In this document: positions 53,081-62,500 of the stretch, in pieces
How positions within the stretch are numbered: position 1 is the first letter of the stretch
How the letters are laid out: the number at the start of each line of letters is the position of its first letter
Program-made: the position numbers and the translations under genes
Source of the DNA: Segatella buccae ATCC 33574
Lineage (GTDB): Bacteria > Bacteroidota > Bacteroidia > Bacteroidales > Bacteroidaceae
Reading direction: 5' to 3'
Length of the DNA stretch: 64,000 nucleotides
Assembly: GCF_000184945.1 (NCBI RefSeq)
Contig: NZ_GL586311.1
Span: 700,368 to 764,367 of the forward strand
The notes under the pieces: model-generated
What the model was told of the DNA's origin: nothing
What the model saw: only the letters and a program-made list of their open reading frames with translations
Database searches by the model: none

Positions 53081-55366
53081 ATGAAGCAATTTTTATCAAC
53101 TTTGTTATTGGCGTTGGCGTCATTCCTGATGCCAACCGTGATGATGGCCACCGACTATTATGTGGTGGGGAATTGGAACGAACCCGAGACTCTTTATAAG
53201 CTCATCATAAGCGGGAAGTCGGCCAAAGTTTCCATTCCGGCAGCCGTCTTCGGCAAGAACAAGCCGGCCACATTCCATGTACTGGCCATCGAGAGCGGCA
53301 CTAACAGGTGGAACATAAAGCCCGCAGCCGTCACAGCCGTTACCCTCGGAACAGCCTATGACTGCTCCTCTTACTATAATACGCACGCCACCCATTTCAC
53401 GTTGGCCGATGTGAAATCCACCGGTTCCTACACCGTGACTTTGGATTTCTCCGCTTCCAACGACATCAACAATAGCAAGCTGACGCTGACCTACGCCGAG
53501 GGCGGTGGCGGAACGCCTACCACACCTGCCGACTCTAAAGCTTACTACCTTGTAGGCAAATGGAACAACTGGGCATTGAAGAACACCACCTACAAGCTGC
53601 AACCCGTTTTCGAGAAGGAAAACGTGTATTCCATCTATATCAATGCCCCACTGAATGTCTATGGAGACTACGCCGTGAACTTTGTCATCAATCCCGGCGG
53701 CAACACAGATTGGGAGAAATGCCTCCGCCCCACGCAAGGTTCCGGCGACTTTGTGGTAGACAATCAGGACTTCACTGACCAACCCGTCTATTGGGGAGGA
53801 AACAAGTCGTGGCTGCTGAAGGAGAACAAGTCGCCGAGAGGAAACACACAGAACGGCGGCTCCTACCTCTTCACGCTCGACATGAGCGACCCTTCCCATC
53901 CCAAATGGAGCATCAAGAACACCCCCGATGTGCGTGTACTGTACATTCTCTCAAGCGAAAACGGCTGGCAGTTTTCGGGCGACTATTTGGTGGATACGAA
54001 CATCGAGCCCAACAACTACAACAATAACTTCACCGGTCTGGCAACACTCAAGAGCGGCATGAAGTACAAACTCTCGGCCGGTTTCAAGTGGTTTGGCAGC
54101 ACAACTGAAAACGTAGCCTATAACGCTCTGCCCACAACCACCACGCAGAAGGTGGAAGCCGGTGGCACAGCCAATGTGCCTTACAACGGGACAAGCGGCA
54201 CCTACTCCTTAGAGGCCAATGTGCTGGGGCTGAACGAGCAGGGACAAGTCGTCTACGAAGGTGCTCCGCGCAAGGAGGTAATCATCCGTTCTGCGAAGAG
54301 CCAGCAAGCCACCCATGTCTATTTCAAGGGTGGAAGCATTACCGACTACACCGAGATGACCTACGATGCGGCGCGCAAGATATGGTACACGTCAGGCATT
54401 GCGCTGGACAACAATGCGCCGGCCGATTTTCAGGAGAAGTTCTACAACGGCAACGGAACAGACATCACCAACTCTTCCACCGCCAACGACCCGTTGGGCA
54501 AGAGTACCTATAAGGCCATCTACGTGTCTACCTACGAGTCGGGAACGGGTAGTCCCGTCTACAAACTCCTCCAAACGCAAAAGACCTCCTGCGTGGACGG
54601 CCATTTCATCCGCACCTACAGCGACTACTATCCACGCATCATTCCAGAGGGGCTCAAGGCCTATTATGCCGAAAGCTATGATGCGACGAGCAAGACGGTC
54701 AGCCTGAAGTCTATCGCCGATGGTGTGATTCCGGCCGGAACAGGGGTGCTCCTGATGTACGACGGAACCACCGAGGGCATTAACTTCGATGCCATCAACA
54801 ATGCCGACGGCGTGACTACGGCTGCCAACCTCTCACTCGAAAAGAGCGAACAGGCGGGCACGGCTCCTGCCAACAACTATCTCATGCACGAGGAGACCGA
54901 CATCACGCTCGGCCCCGTGACGAGAGACGGCAGTGGCACAGTGACCCACCGGAACTACTTCTTTGCCTACTTGAAGCCTGCGGGCAGCGAAACCAAGAAG
55001 CTCGGTTTCTACCGCACTAAGCAGTCTGACGGCACGGGCCGCCTCATCCGCAAGGCTTATCTGGCTCTTCCTGCATCCGTTCAGCCCGATGCCAGCCTCG
55101 ACGGATTGGGCTACAACACGGCCGCCAAAGTCCACTTATCCGCTGTTGCATCCACCACCATGACCGCCGCTCAGGGTGTGAAACTGCTCTTCGACGGTGA
55201 AGACCTGCTCGGGTGGTTCGGTGGCACTACCGGCCTTTCCACACTCAACGCCGAGAACACCTCCGCCCCCTCCGACAGCGGCTTCTACAATTTGCAAGGC
55301 ATACGCATCTGCAGGCCGACCAAAGGCATCTATATCCACAACGGCAAGAAGTATGTAATCAAGTAA
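53081..55366 (+). CDS. Secreted protein with SusE/F-like repeated domains and Prevotella-type C-terminus
   Basis: Secreted protein of 761 residues. After a signal peptide (KQFLSTLLLALASFLMPTVM) come two beta domains that open alike, DYYVVGNWNEPETLYKL and YYLVGKWNNWALKNTTYKL, typical of SusE/SusF-type or starch-binding-like modules (about 24-125 and 150-290). Further beta domains follow (about 300-690; YYAESYDATSKTVSLKSIAD). The end FYNLQGIRICRPTKGIYI then HNGKKYVIK closely resembles the end of the GH128-like protein and suggests type IX secretion and surface anchoring. No catalytic motif is visible; a glycan-binding or adhesin role is inferred. It has a long leader upstream and a companion peptide 25 bases downstream. 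Confidence 0.8.
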   Translation: MKQFLSTLLLALASFLMPTVMMATDYYVVGNWNEPETLYKLIISGKSAKVSIPAAVFGKNKPATFHVLAIESGTNRWNIKPAAVTAVTLGTAYDCSSYYNTHATHFTLADVKSTGSYTVTLDFSASNDINNSKLTLTYAEGGGGTPTTPADSKAYYLVGKWNNWALKNTTYKLQPVFEKENVYSIYINAPLNVYGDYAVNFVINPGGNTDWEKCLRPTQGSGDFVVDNQDFTDQPVYWGGNKSWLLKENKSPRGNTQNGGSYLFTLDMSDPSHPKWSIKNTPDVRVLYILSSENGWQFSGDYLVDTNIEPNNYNNNFTGLATLKSGMKYKLSAGFKWFGSTTENVAYNALPTTTTQKVEAGGTANVPYNGTSGTYSLEANVLGLNEQGQVVYEGAPRKEVIIRSAKSQQATHVYFKGGSITDYTEMTYDAARKIWYTSGIALDNNAPADFQEKFYNGNGTDITNSSTANDPLGKSTYKAIYVSTYESGTGSPVYKLLQTQKTSCVDGHFIRTYSDYYPRIIPEGLKAYYAESYDATSKTVSLKSIADGVIPAGTGVLLMYDGTTEGINFDAINNADGVTTAANLSLEKSEQAGTAPANNYLMHEETDITLGPVTRDGSGTVTHRNYFFAYLKPAGSETKKLGFYRTKQSDGTGRLIRKAYLALPASVQPDASLDGLGYNTAAKVHLSAVASTTMTAAQGVKLLFDGEDLLGWFGGTTGLSTLNAENTSAPSDSGFYNLQGIRICRPTKGIYIHNGKKYVIK

Positions 55367-55391
55367 TAACCCTATCAAACAAGAAGTTATC

Positions 55392-55571
55392 ATGAAAATA
55401 AAATATATAAAACCGGAAACGCAGCAACTGAAGATAAAAATCGAAAACCACTTGCTCAACGACTCTTCCGGGGAGGCAGGCCACTCCACAGGTGAAGGGT
55501 CCGACTCGGAAGAGGACGACCAGCTGTCCAAACAATCAGTCCACCCCTCCTTCAGCGCTTGGGAAGACTAA
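55392..55571 (+). CDS. Small companion peptide (59 aa) of the KYIxP / Trp-acidic tail family
   Basis: Just under usual size cut-offs, so easily missed. ATG 55392, 25 bases after the stop of the 761-residue secreted protein. It reads MKIKYIKPETQQLKIKIE, an acidic middle (GEGSDSEEDDQ), and ends FSAWED. N-terminal K-Y-I-K-P and C-terminal W-E-D match the peptides at 10157, 52294 and the fragment at 48130. No signal peptide. The conservation of both ends while the middle drifts argues that it is a real gene; function unknown. Confidence 0.78.
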   Translation: MKIKYIKPETQQLKIKIENHLLNDSSGEAGHSTGEGSDSEEDDQLSKQSVHPSFSAWED

Positions 55572-55589
55572 GAGACCCCAAAACTCTCT

Positions 55590-55622
55590 AAGAGACCCCT
55601 CAACCCCCTGAAGGGGGCTTTG
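55590..55622 (+). terminator. C5/G5 hairpin element after the small peptide
   Basis: CCCCC (55604-55608) and GGGGG (55613-55617) around TGAA, preceded by AGACCCCTCAA and followed by CTTT. The same short element occurs inside the dispersed repeats and, in related form, near 59771 and 60037. Confidence 0.5.
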
Positions 55623-55701
55623 CCACCCCACCTGCTCGCAGGAAAGCAAGCCTCCTTTAGGGGAAACTCTTTGGTAGTCTGAAAAAGGGAGCCGTGCCGG
55701 G

Positions 55702-56052
55702 GTATAGCACGAACTATTAAATCTTTCGAAAAAGCCTTACACGCATTTTCTCCACGCCCATTTCCCATCCTAATTCCATCCACCTCATTCGCCCCATCCG
55801 CCCCATCAATTTTCTCATTCGGCCCAAACGACTTTGCAAAACGGCCACAGTCAGAAGGTCATTCGGGCCGAACGAGAAGCTCAAAGAGCCCCTTTTGCAA
55901 AGCCGTTTGGGCCGAATTGACCTCCCACAGCAAGGATGAAAAGCCCCCTTTTGGGGGTTGGGGGCCGTGAGTGGATGGAAACTAAAAAAGGGAAACGCTC
56001 TCGCGCTTCCCTTGCTTATGCAAAAATACAAAATTTTCGGCCCGAATGCAAA
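55702..56052 (-). repeat. Dispersed intergenic repeat, copy E (minus orientation)
   Basis: Minus strand: TTTG (56049-56052), 20 bases, TATTTTTG (56021-56028); hairpin 55990-56011 with T-run 55984-55989; C-rich element; several TTCGGGCCGAA palindromes; terminal GTGTAAGGCTTTTTCG and TTTAATAGTTCGTGCTATA. The ATG seen after the -7 box in copies A-D is ATA here, so a micro-ORF is not conserved. Confidence 0.88.
55984..56015 (-). ncRNA. Predicted ~32-nt hairpin RNA of repeat copy E
   Basis: Minus strand GGGAAGCGC, loop GAGA, GCGTTTCCC (55990-56011), then TTTTTT (55984-55989). Confidence 0.4.
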
Positions 56053-56168
56053 TGCCGCATGAAATAAACTGACAAGCAAGAGGGCTCAAAGCGATTCGCC
56101 ATAGGAGCGGTGGGAGAATTGCGCCTATGCTTCGCCGGTCGGGCGCATATCTATCGCGGCATAGGGGC

Positions 56169-57761
56169 CTAAAGCAACTCCAAGGCCCGGCGCACGATGT
56201 CGTTGTGCTCGTTCCAGATGCGGAAATACCCGTTCATGCCCCACAGGTCGCGCGCCACAAAAGCCTTGAGCTGATAGCGCAGGTAAGTGAGGGTGCGGGT
56301 GCGCTCGGCCTCATCGGCCGGCTTCACGCCCAGCCTCTCGCCCTCGGCCAAGATGCTGTCGAGCAGAAAGGCGGGCACATCATAGGTCTTGTCGAAAACC
56401 TCAAACGAGGCATACTTGCCGTGAAGCTCCTTACGATGGCTGTCGATATAATTTAGGGCTGTAGAAAGGATGATGTTGCGTGCCACCAACGCCCGATGAA
56501 GCCGGGTGAACTTCATGGTGTCGAGCGGCACGAACTCATCGGGCATGATGCCTCCGCCACCATAGACCACCCGATGACGCTTGAGCGTGTAGTATTTCAG
56601 CGAGTCGGCGAAGTGGATGCTGTCGCGGTTGGTCAGTTCGCCGTGTTTCAGCCGGTGTTCGATGTCCAAAGCATAGTCTTCACGCGCACCCTTAACGTAT
56701 GGTTTCTGTATGCAACGGCCCGAAGGCGTATAGTAGTGAGCCACTGTGAGGCGCATCATACTGCCGTCGGGAAAGGGGATGGGAGCCTGCACAAGACCCT
56801 TGCCGAAGGTGCGGCGGCCCACGACGAGCGCACGGTCGTGGTCTTGCAAAGCCCCGGAGAGGATTTCGGCAGCCGAAGCGGTGTATTCGTTAACAAGCAC
56901 GATGACCCGCTCGCCCTGCAAACGGCCGTGGCCGTCGGCCTTGAATTCCTGTCTCTTTTGGGCGCGTCCCTGCGTGTAGACAATCATGGCGTCGCGCCTG
57001 AGAAACTCGTTGGTGACTTGCGTGGCGGCTTGGAGAAAGCCGCCGCCATTCTCCTGAAGATCGATGACGAGTGACTTCATGCCCTGTCCGCGAAGAGAGT
57101 CGACGGCGGCCATCATCTCCTTGTAGGTGGTCATGCCGAAGCTGCCCAAGCGGATGTAGCCCACACGGGGACGAATCATGTAGGAGGCATCGACCGTGTG
57201 GAGGGGTATCTTGGCCCGGACGACGGTATATTCGGTCACGCCGGCTACGCCCCGGCGCACGATTCCCAACCTCACCCGCGTGCCTTTCCTGCCCCGCAGG
57301 CGGCGCATGATGTCGGTCTGGGCCATCTTCACGCCGGCGATGGCCGTGTCGTTGACCGAGACGATGCGGTCTCCGGCCAAGATACCCACCTTCTCGGAAG
57401 GCCCGTTGTGCACAGGCTGTATCACCACGAGCGTGTCTTCAAGCATGTTGAACTGCACACCGATGCCCTCAAAGTCGCCCAGCAACGGTTCGTTCATGGC
57501 CTTGGCCTCACGGGCCGTAGAATAGGACGAGTGCGGGTCGAGCTTTTCGAGCATCCCCCGGATGGCGTCTTCCACCAGTTGCGACTCGCTCACGGAGTCG
57601 ACATAGCGGTCGGTGATCACACGTTCGGCCATGCCCAACTTGAGCATCGGACTGTTCTTGTCGAAGTTCAGGCGCAACTGGGCCCGCGACGGCAGAAAAA
57701 CAAAAAGGCCAAGGAGCATCAGCCCCATGACCTTCGGAGATATATTCTTGCTGTTTGTCAT
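56169..57761 (-). CDS. S41 family C-terminal processing protease with PDZ domain
   Basis: Periplasmic serine protease of the Ctp/tail-specific family, 530 residues. Signal peptide (VMGLMLLGLFVFLPSRAQ), a short N-terminal helical part ending LEKLDPHSSY, a PDZ domain about 85-170 (LLGDFEGIGVQFNML, VGILAGDRIVSVND), then the S41 core: GYIRLGSFGMTTYKEM, LVIDLQENGGGFLQ, VNEYTASAAEILSGALQD (nucleophile Ser near 295) and GRRTFGKGLVQ (general base Lys about 25 residues on). The C-terminal 150 residues are helical. The topoisomerase gene lies upstream in the same direction with 69 bases between. Likely housekeeping; targets unknown. Confidence 0.95.
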   Translation of the reverse strand: MTNSKNISPKVMGLMLLGLFVFLPSRAQLRLNFDKNSPMLKLGMAERVITDRYVDSVSESQLVEDAIRGMLEKLDPHSSYSTAREAKAMNEPLLGDFEGIGVQFNMLEDTLVVIQPVHNGPSEKVGILAGDRIVSVNDTAIAGVKMAQTDIMRRLRGRKGTRVRLGIVRRGVAGVTEYTVVRAKIPLHTVDASYMIRPRVGYIRLGSFGMTTYKEMMAAVDSLRGQGMKSLVIDLQENGGGFLQAATQVTNEFLRRDAMIVYTQGRAQKRQEFKADGHGRLQGERVIVLVNEYTASAAEILSGALQDHDRALVVGRRTFGKGLVQAPIPFPDGSMMRLTVAHYYTPSGRCIQKPYVKGAREDYALDIEHRLKHGELTNRDSIHFADSLKYYTLKRHRVVYGGGGIMPDEFVPLDTMKFTRLHRALVARNIILSTALNYIDSHRKELHGKYASFEVFDKTYDVPAFLLDSILAEGERLGVKPADEAERTRTLTYLRYQLKAFVARDLWGMNGYFRIWNEHNDIVRRALELL

Positions 57762-57830
57762 TTTCTTCTATTTGTCTTCTTGATTTCTTGATGCTGTGCC
57801 CGGGCATCGGGGGCCGGGCGATTTGGCCAT

Positions 57831-59870
57831 TCAGAACACCTCGGCGGAGTCTTCAGGAATGTCTTCCTCGATGACGAGGTTATCGATGATGAAGTTCTGC
57901 CGCTCCATGGTGTTTTTGCCCATGTAGTACTCCAGCAGCTTCTGCACTTGGTCGTTCTTGTGGAGTGTCACCTGCTCCAAGCGCATGTCGGGGCCGATGA
58001 AGTGAGCAAACTCGTCGGGGGAAATCTCGCCCAACCCTTTGAATCGGGTGATTTCCGGGTCGGGACCGAGGTCTTTGATGGCCTGTTGGCGCTCTTCGTC
58101 GCTGTAACAATAGTGGGTGATGAAATCACTCTTCTTCTCCTTCCCGTCGCGCTTGGCATCGGCTTCCTCTATCACCTTCTTGTCCTTTACCTTGGTTCGC
58201 TTGTTGCGCACGCGGAAAAGCGGAGTTTGCAACACATACACGTGACCTTTCTTGATGAGTTCGGGGAAGAACTGGAGGAAGAAAGTGATGATAAGCAGGC
58301 GGATGTGCATGCCGTCGACATCGGCATCGGTGGCCACAATCACCTTGTTGTAGCGCAGCGTGTCGAGCCCATCTTCTATGTCGAGAGCGGCCTGCAGAAG
58401 GTTGAACTCTTCATTTTCGTAAACCACTTTCTTGGTGAGTCCGAATGAATTGAGGGGTTTCCCGCGAAGCGAGAACACCGCCTGCGTGTTCACGTCGCGG
58501 CTCTTGGTGATGCTGCCGCTGGCCGAGTCGCCCTCGGTGATGAAGATGGAAGCCTCCTCCTTGCGCTCGTTCTTGACATCACTAAAATGGATGCGGCAGT
58601 CGCGGAGCTTGCGGTTGTGGAGGTTGGCCTTCTTGGCCCGTTCCCTCGCAAGTTTGGTCACACCGGCCATGGCCTTACGCTCGCGCTCGCTCTCCTTGAT
58701 TTTATTTTCGATAACTTCGGCCACATCCTGATGGATATGCAGATAGTTGTCTATTTCTTTCTTGATGAAATCACCCACATATTTGTTGATGGAGTCACCG
58801 TCGGGGGCCATCTGCGTGCTGCCGAGCTTGATTTTCGTCTGACTCTCAAACACCGGTTCCTCCACGTTGAGGGCAATGGCGGCCACCAGTCCGTTGCGGA
58901 TGTCGCCATACTCATACTTGCCGTAAAACTCCTTGATGGTCTTGGCGATGTGCTCCTTAAATGCACTTTGATGGGTTCCTCCTTGCGTGGTGTGCTGCCC
59001 GTTGACGAAGCTGTGATATTCTTCCCCGTACTGGTTGGTGTGGGTGAAGGCTATCTCGATGTCTTCACCTTTCACATGAACGATGTCGTAGAGCCCGTCC
59101 ACGGTCATATTGTCGGTGAGCAGGTCTTTCAGTCCATGGCGGCTCAAAATACGCCGACCGTTATACATGATGGTCAGCCCCGTGTTCAGATAGGTGTAGT
59201 TGCGGAGCATGGTCTCCACGATGTCGTCGTGGAACTTATAGTTTTTGAAGAGCAAGGCATCGGGTTCGAAGAAGATGAAAGTACCGCTTTCGTCGCTCGT
59301 CTCATGGGTTTCATCGTCTTTCAGCACTCCACGTTCGAACACGAGTTCGCGCACCGTGCCGTCACGATACGATTTAGCTTCAAAGCGCGCACTCAAAGCG
59401 TTGACAGCCTTCAGACCCACGCCGTTGAGTCCCACGCTCTTCTTGAAAGCCTTGGAGTCGTATTTGCCGCCGGTGTTGAGCATACTCACGGCCTCAACGA
59501 GTTTGCCTTGCGGGATACCGCGCCCATAGTCGCGCACACTGACGCGGAGATTGTCGTCAATATCCACTTCAATGCGGTCGCCGGCATTCATTTTAAACTC
59601 GTCAATGGAGTTGTCGATGACCTCTTTCAGCAGCACGTAAATGCCGTCTTCGGGCAACGAGCCGTCGCCCAAACGGCCGATATACATGCCCGGCCGGGTG
59701 CGCACATGCTCCATATCCGACAGGTGACGGATGTTGTCGTCGGTGTATGTGGGGGTATCATGGTTGATTGAGCCCCCTAAGTTAGGGGGTTGGGGGTCTG
59801 AACCGGCAGGTTTGGATTGCTTTAGGTCCTTCGATTTATCGTTTTCGTTTATTTCGTTAGATACTGGCAT
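57831..59870 (-). CDS. parE: DNA topoisomerase IV subunit B
   Basis: ATPase subunit of the type IIA topoisomerase that decatenates chromosomes. Order in the 679 residues: GHKL ATPase ([53 protein letters not shown]), transducer domain ([19 protein letters not shown]), TOPRIM ([27 protein letters not shown]) and C-terminal [16 protein letters not shown]. Homologues usually begin a few residues before [20 protein letters not shown]. Here about 40 extra residues precede it, and the stretch [12 protein letters not shown] is encoded by a 29-base repeat (59771-59799) whose inverted copy lies at 60037-60065 outside the gene. So the N-terminus has been extended by repeat insertion, or the true start is further in (no ATG is available until the MEHVR methionine). 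Confidence 0.95.
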   Translation of the reverse strand: MPVSNEINENDKSKDLKQSKPAGSDPQPPNLGGSINHDTPTYTDDNIRHLSDMEHVRTRPGMYIGRLGDGSLPEDGIYVLLKEVIDNSIDEFKMNAGDRIEVDIDDNLRVSVRDYGRGIPQGKLVEAVSMLNTGGKYDSKAFKKSVGLNGVGLKAVNALSARFEAKSYRDGTVRELVFERGVLKDDETHETSDESGTFIFFEPDALLFKNYKFHDDIVETMLRNYTYLNTGLTIMYNGRRILSRHGLKDLLTDNMTVDGLYDIVHVKGEDIEIAFTHTNQYGEEYHSFVNGQHTTQGGTHQSAFKEHIAKTIKEFYGKYEYGDIRNGLVAAIALNVEEPVFESQTKIKLGSTQMAPDGDSINKYVGDFIKKEIDNYLHIHQDVAEVIENKIKESERERKAMAGVTKLARERAKKANLHNRKLRDCRIHFSDVKNERKEEASIFITEGDSASGSITKSRDVNTQAVFSLRGKPLNSFGLTKKVVYENEEFNLLQAALDIEDGLDTLRYNKVIVATDADVDGMHIRLLIITFFLQFFPELIKKGHVYVLQTPLFRVRNKRTKVKDKKVIEEADAKRDGKEKKSDFITHYCYSDEERQQAIKDLGPDPEITRFKGLGEISPDEFAHFIGPDMRLEQVTLHKNDQVQKLLEYYMGKNTMERQNFIIDNLVIEEDIPEDSAEVF
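59771..59799 (-). repeat. 29-base C/G-rich repeat inside the parE reading frame
   Basis: On plus it starts AGCCCCCTAAGTTAGGGGG and ends TTGGGGGTCT. It is the reverse complement, with one mismatch, of 60037-60065. It encodes PQPPNLGG of the subunit N-terminus. Confidence 0.85.
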
Positions 59871-60036
59871 AGCAAGTTGTTTTTATTTTATCAAAGACGC
59901 ATTCAATATAAAAAGGCTTATTGTCAAAGCCTTAAATGATGTTTTCCGGCACATTTATCGGTCTTGAGAGATGTGTTCCATGCAGATGTATGAGTGGGAA
60001 ATGTTGAGGGAGAGGATTGTCAACGACCACTTGTTC

Positions 60037-60065
60037 AGACCCCCAGCCCCCTAACTTAGGGGGCT
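60037..60065 (+). repeat. 29-base C/G-rich repeat, intergenic inverted copy
   Basis: Starts AGACCCCCAGCCCCCTAAC and ends TTAGGGGGCT; partner of 59771-59799. Directly followed by a CACCTAACACCTACCACC array (60064-60082) that contains the stop codon of the GNAT-like gene. Confidence 0.8.
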
Positions 60066-60072
60066 TGACCAC

Positions 60073-61260
60073 CTAACACCTACCACCTTGTATCAGCCTC
60101 TTCCTGTAACACCGGTGCTTCTTGTGCTGCACAGCCTCCAGATACTGCCATTGGCTGAGCACTCCGTGATTGGTTTCCATCTGCTGCATGGCTTCGGCCC
60201 ATTTGAATCCGTAGCGTTGGAACCGGGCGATGAGGTCGTTGAAGATGAGGGCATTGGCCCCCTTGGCCCGATAGTCGGGCAGAACGCCGATGAGCAGCAG
60301 GTCTACGATGTCGGTCTTGTGCCACTTGATGACACGCAACAAGTCCCACCAGCCACGCGGAAACAGCTTTCCACCACAGCGGCGGAGGGCATGGGAGAAA
60401 GAGGGGAAGGTGATGCCGAAGCCGACGAAGCGGTGATCGGGTGTATTCCAGTCTTCAACCACGGTGACGAGATTGAGATCCGCCACCTTTATATAACTGT
60501 CCACGAGCTGGTCTATCTGCCGTTCGGACAACTCTGAGTAGCCATAAAGGTCGCTATAAGTGATGTTCACCATCTCGAACACGCGTCGCCCGCATCCCTG
60601 ACGAAGCAGTTCGTCGCGGGTAAGCTTGCGCACATGCAGGTTGTAGCGGCTCTCGATGAGGGCCGAAGTCTTTGCAAACTTCTCGGGAATCACCTCGGGC
60701 ACCTTCACCTTATATTCCAGATAGTCGTTGTCTTTCTCGAAACCGCCCATGCGCTCGATGTGCCGGGGATAGTAGGCATGGTTGTAGTTGGAATACATCG
60801 TGGCCAACTGGTCAAAGCCTTCAATGAGCAGTCCCTCGCGATCCATGTCGGTGAAACCCAACGGGCCCACCACTTCGGTCATGCCCTTTCGACGGCCCCA
60901 CTCTTCCACAGCGGCCATCAGAGCCTGTGACACCTCCTCGTCATCGATGAAATCGAACCACCCGAAGCGCACCCACTTGCAGTTCCAACGCTCGTTGGCA
61001 CGCCGGTTGATGATGCCTGCCACGCGCCCCACGGCCTTGCCGTCGCGAAAAGCCATGAAATAGGCAGCTTCGCAGCACTCGAAAGCGGCATTCTTGTCTT
61101 CACTCAACGTGGCCAGTTCCTCGGAAATCAAGTAGGGAACGGCATATTCGCAATCGCGGTAGAGCTCGTTGCGGAAACGGACAAATGCCTTCAGTTCCCT
61201 GCCACCGGCTATACGCTTGATTTCTATCTTACCCATATCACCACTTTGTGTCTCTGTCAT
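60073..61260 (-). CDS. GNAT-like conserved protein, paralogue of the next gene upstream
   Basis: Cytoplasmic protein of 395 residues with no signal peptide. An N-terminal acyltransferase-like half is followed by a second similar half. Recognisable blocks: VGRVAGIINRRANERW, KGMTEVVGPLGFTDMDREG, YGFKWAEAMQQMETNHGVLS and DIVDLLLIGVLPDYRAKGAN, the last resembling the acetyl-CoA loop of GNAT enzymes. It shares most blocks with the protein at 61290 and starts 29 bases after it, so this is an operon of tandem duplicates. A second possible start is the Met before GKIEIKRI (61236). Family is widespread in Bacteroidetes but functionally uncharacterised as far as I know. The stop codon lies within a CACCTA microrepeat. 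Confidence 0.8.
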   Translation of the reverse strand: MTETQSGDMGKIEIKRIAGGRELKAFVRFRNELYRDCEYAVPYLISEELATLSEDKNAAFECCEAAYFMAFRDGKAVGRVAGIINRRANERWNCKWVRFGWFDFIDDEEVSQALMAAVEEWGRRKGMTEVVGPLGFTDMDREGLLIEGFDQLATMYSNYNHAYYPRHIERMGGFEKDNDYLEYKVKVPEVIPEKFAKTSALIESRYNLHVRKLTRDELLRQGCGRRVFEMVNITYSDLYGYSELSERQIDQLVDSYIKVADLNLVTVVEDWNTPDHRFVGFGITFPSFSHALRRCGGKLFPRGWWDLLRVIKWHKTDIVDLLLIGVLPDYRAKGANALIFNDLIARFQRYGFKWAEAMQQMETNHGVLSQWQYLEAVQHKKHRCYRKRLIQGGRC

Positions 61261-61289
61261 TTCGTCTCCACTCGGTTCTTTCCTCTGTA

Positions 61290-62438
61290 TCAGGCTATCA
61301 CTTTCTTATAGCAGTGGCGGCGCTTGTGCATCTCGGTTTCAAGTGCCTCCCACTGGCCTTGCACACCGGAGTTGCCTTCCAGCTCCACTTGTGTCTCCCC
61401 CCACTTGAATCCATATTTCTGGTAGCGGGGAATGAGATCGGCGAAAAGCAGGGCATTGGCCCCCTTGGCGCGGTATTCGGGCAGGATGCCTATGAGGAGT
61501 AAATCGACGATTTCGGTCTTGTGGAACTTGATGGCACGCAGCAGATGCCACCACCCGAGGGGGAACAGTCGCCCGCGGTGGCATTTCTGCAACGCCCGTG
61601 AGAGCGACGGCATCGTGATGCCTATGCCCACCATTTTGTGGTCGGCATCCCAGTCTTCAATCACGGTGATGAGCTCCAAGTCTATCATTTTCAGGTACAT
61701 GCCCACATACTGGTCTATCTGTCGCGGCGAAAGCTCCGAATAGCCGTAAAGGTCTTTATAGGTGTCGTTGATGAGTTGGAAGATGCGCTGCCCGTATTTC
61801 TCCTTAAACACTTCACGCTTGGTGAGCTTCTTCACATGGAGATTGTACCGCTTTTCTATCATCTGCGAAATCTTGGCATACTTTTCCGGCACGGTGTCGG
61901 GCACGAAAAGTTTGAATTCCACATACTTGTTATCCACCTCAAACCCCTTGAGTGCCTCAATATGCTCAGGATAGTAGGGGTAGTTGTAGATGGTGGGCAT
62001 GGTGCCCAACTGGTCGAATCCCCACACAAGCATACCCTCGGGATCCATGTCGGTGAATCCCAACGGGCCCACCACTTCGGTCATCCCTCTCTTGCGGCCA
62101 TACTGCTCCACGGCATCAAGCAGGGCTTCTGAAACTTCTTTGTCATCGACGAAGTCTATCCAACCGAAACGGACTGTCTTCCGGTTCCACGTGTCGTTGG
62201 CGCGATGGTTGATGATGGCTGCCACACGACCGACCACACGACCGTCACGATAAGCCAGATAGTATTCTGCCTCACAAAAATCGAAGGCGGCATTCTTGTC
62301 TTTGCTCAATGTGTTGCGGTCGTCGATATAGAGATTGGGCACGTCGTAGGCATTGCCCGCATAGAGGTCATAATGGAATTCGATGAAGGTTTTGAGATCC
62401 TTTTCGGTCACAACCTTTTTTATTTCTACAGATGACAT
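61290..62438 (-). CDS. GNAT-like conserved protein, paralogue of the downstream gene
   Basis: 382 residues from ATG 62438. The frame is open to 62519, but a full consensus promoter sits at 62468-62499, inside that extension, so the shorter start is right. Blocks match the neighbour: VGRVAAIINHRANDTW, GMTEVVGPLGFTDMDPEG, DLYGYSELSPRQIDQYVGMY and EIVDLLLIGILPEYRAKGAN. No signal peptide or membrane segment. Acyltransferase activity is inferred only from the GNAT-like pattern; the substrate is unknown. First gene of a two-gene operon with its paralogue. Confidence 0.82.
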   Translation of the reverse strand: MSSVEIKKVVTEKDLKTFIEFHYDLYAGNAYDVPNLYIDDRNTLSKDKNAAFDFCEAEYYLAYRDGRVVGRVAAIINHRANDTWNRKTVRFGWIDFVDDKEVSEALLDAVEQYGRKRGMTEVVGPLGFTDMDPEGMLVWGFDQLGTMPTIYNYPYYPEHIEALKGFEVDNKYVEFKLFVPDTVPEKYAKISQMIEKRYNLHVKKLTKREVFKEKYGQRIFQLINDTYKDLYGYSELSPRQIDQYVGMYLKMIDLELITVIEDWDADHKMVGIGITMPSLSRALQKCHRGRLFPLGWWHLLRAIKFHKTEIVDLLLIGILPEYRAKGANALLFADLIPRYQKYGFKWGETQVELEGNSGVQGQWEALETEMHKRRHCYKKVIA

Positions 62439-62467
62439 TAATTTCGAAAATATTGCTTTAAAACATG

Positions 62468-62499
62468 CAAAAATAGTAAATAAAAGCGAGAATGACAAA
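62468..62499 (-). promoter_or_regulatory. Promoter of the GNAT-like pair
   Basis: Minus strand TTTG (62496-62499), 20 bases, TATTTTTG (62468-62475): full consensus, directly past the stop of the methyltransferase gene. Confidence 0.8.
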
Positions 62500-62500
62500 T

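Noticed and set aside
55717..56079. 120-codon minus-strand frame through repeat copy E
   Set aside because: It exists only because this copy lacks stops; the other copies are interrupted at different points in the same frame.
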